Shown: positions 63,795-64,000 of the stretch, piece by piece | Numbering within the stretch: position 1 is the stretch's first letter | Layout: each line of letters begins with the position of its first letter | Assembly: GCF_001641265.1 (NCBI RefSeq) | Contig: NW_020167527.1 | Coordinates: 310,001 to 374,000, forward strand | Reading direction: 5' to 3' | Length of the DNA stretch: 64,000 nt | Source: Pseudogymnoascus destructans | Lineage: Eukaryota > Ascomycota > Leotiomycetes > Thelebolales > Thelebolaceae | Position numbers and translations under genes: made by a program | The notes under the pieces: generated by a model | Seen by the model: the letters and a program-made list of their open reading frames with translations, nothing else | What the model was told of the DNA's origin: nothing | The model's database searches: none

Positions 63795-64000
63795 TAAGTG
63801 TATCTTGGCGTGCTTTTTAAGGGTCTTGTTCTTGTTGTTTGCGAAAATAGCATGGAAGGCTGGGTTTGGGATTGGGATATATTTTTAAGGGGGGTATGGG
63901 AATGGGTTGCATGGGGTGGGTGTTGTGTTGTGATACATATTGGAGGGGGAGAGATAGAGATGTCCACGGCCTCTTGTATAGGATGGATGAGGTGTGATGA
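63795..64000. other. Downstream region of the ADAM gene
   Basis: Short T- and G-rich 3' flank to the end of the window. No gene is seen. Confidence 0.4.

Overview
The window is nuclear DNA of a filamentous ascomycete. The genes have several short introns (about 45-160 bp, GTANGT donors, CTRAC branch sites, YAG acceptors) and stand close together on both strands. The protein set (COX12, SEC31, GEP3, MRPL16, RFC1, RPB3, calcipressin, RGP1, CRM1, an ADAM protease) reads as Eurotiomycetes. Onygenales is my best guess for the order, but that is inference from general similarity. Most exon junctions below were worked out by hand from splice signals, reading frame and family knowledge; where the reading frame closes across every junction I say so.

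Layout. 0-27 kb is ordinary housekeeping DNA: an unrecognised gene, RPS10, SDE2, COX12, an NDUFA4/MLRQ-like subunit, an RRM protein, SEC31, a HUL4-type HECT ligase, an mL61 (Mrp49)-type mitoribosomal protein, the GEP3 GTPase, MRPL16, RFC1, two orphan ORFs behind a degenerate tandem repeat, and the mitochondrial GrpE MGE1. From 27,283 to 42,761 lies a nested transposon stack. An old TA-flanked element with about 22-bp terminal inverted repeats has been split by three Fot/pogo-type DDE transposons. The middle one was in turn split by a chromodomain Gypsy retrotransposon (element A, TSD TGAAC). A carries a solo LTR of a second Gypsy family (B, TSD TGACC) and the 5' half of a B element fused to A's own pol. 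A also has a three-exon, Cys-rich gene on the antisense strand between the integrase and the 3' LTR. 43-64 kb returns to housekeeping genes: mitochondrial PheRS, DIC1 (with a 5-nt microexon), RPB3, calcipressin, ATP5/OSCP, MOB1, RGP1, CRM1, an intron-containing tRNA-Glu(CUC) beside a pyrimidine minisatellite, and an ADAM-family metalloprotease.

Themes. Many genes serve mitochondria (COX12, MLRQ-like, mL61, GEP3, uL16m, MGE1, PheRS, DIC1, ATP5), in line with chance packing of housekeeping genes rather than a pathway cluster. SEC31 and RGP1 act in vesicle traffic, MOB1 in mitotic exit/septation, and RPB3, RFC1 and CRM1 in nuclear functions. I see no secondary-metabolite cluster, CRISPR array or rRNA.

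Most rewarding points: the antisense spliced gene inside Gypsy element A; the element-specific paired repeats in the TIRs of the three Fot-like transposons, together with a CCHC knuckle at the end of each transposase; the start codon of RPS10 split by an intron; the DIC1 microexon; Thr525 in CRM1, predicting leptomycin B resistance; and two perfect back-to-back hairpins between DIC1 and RPB3.
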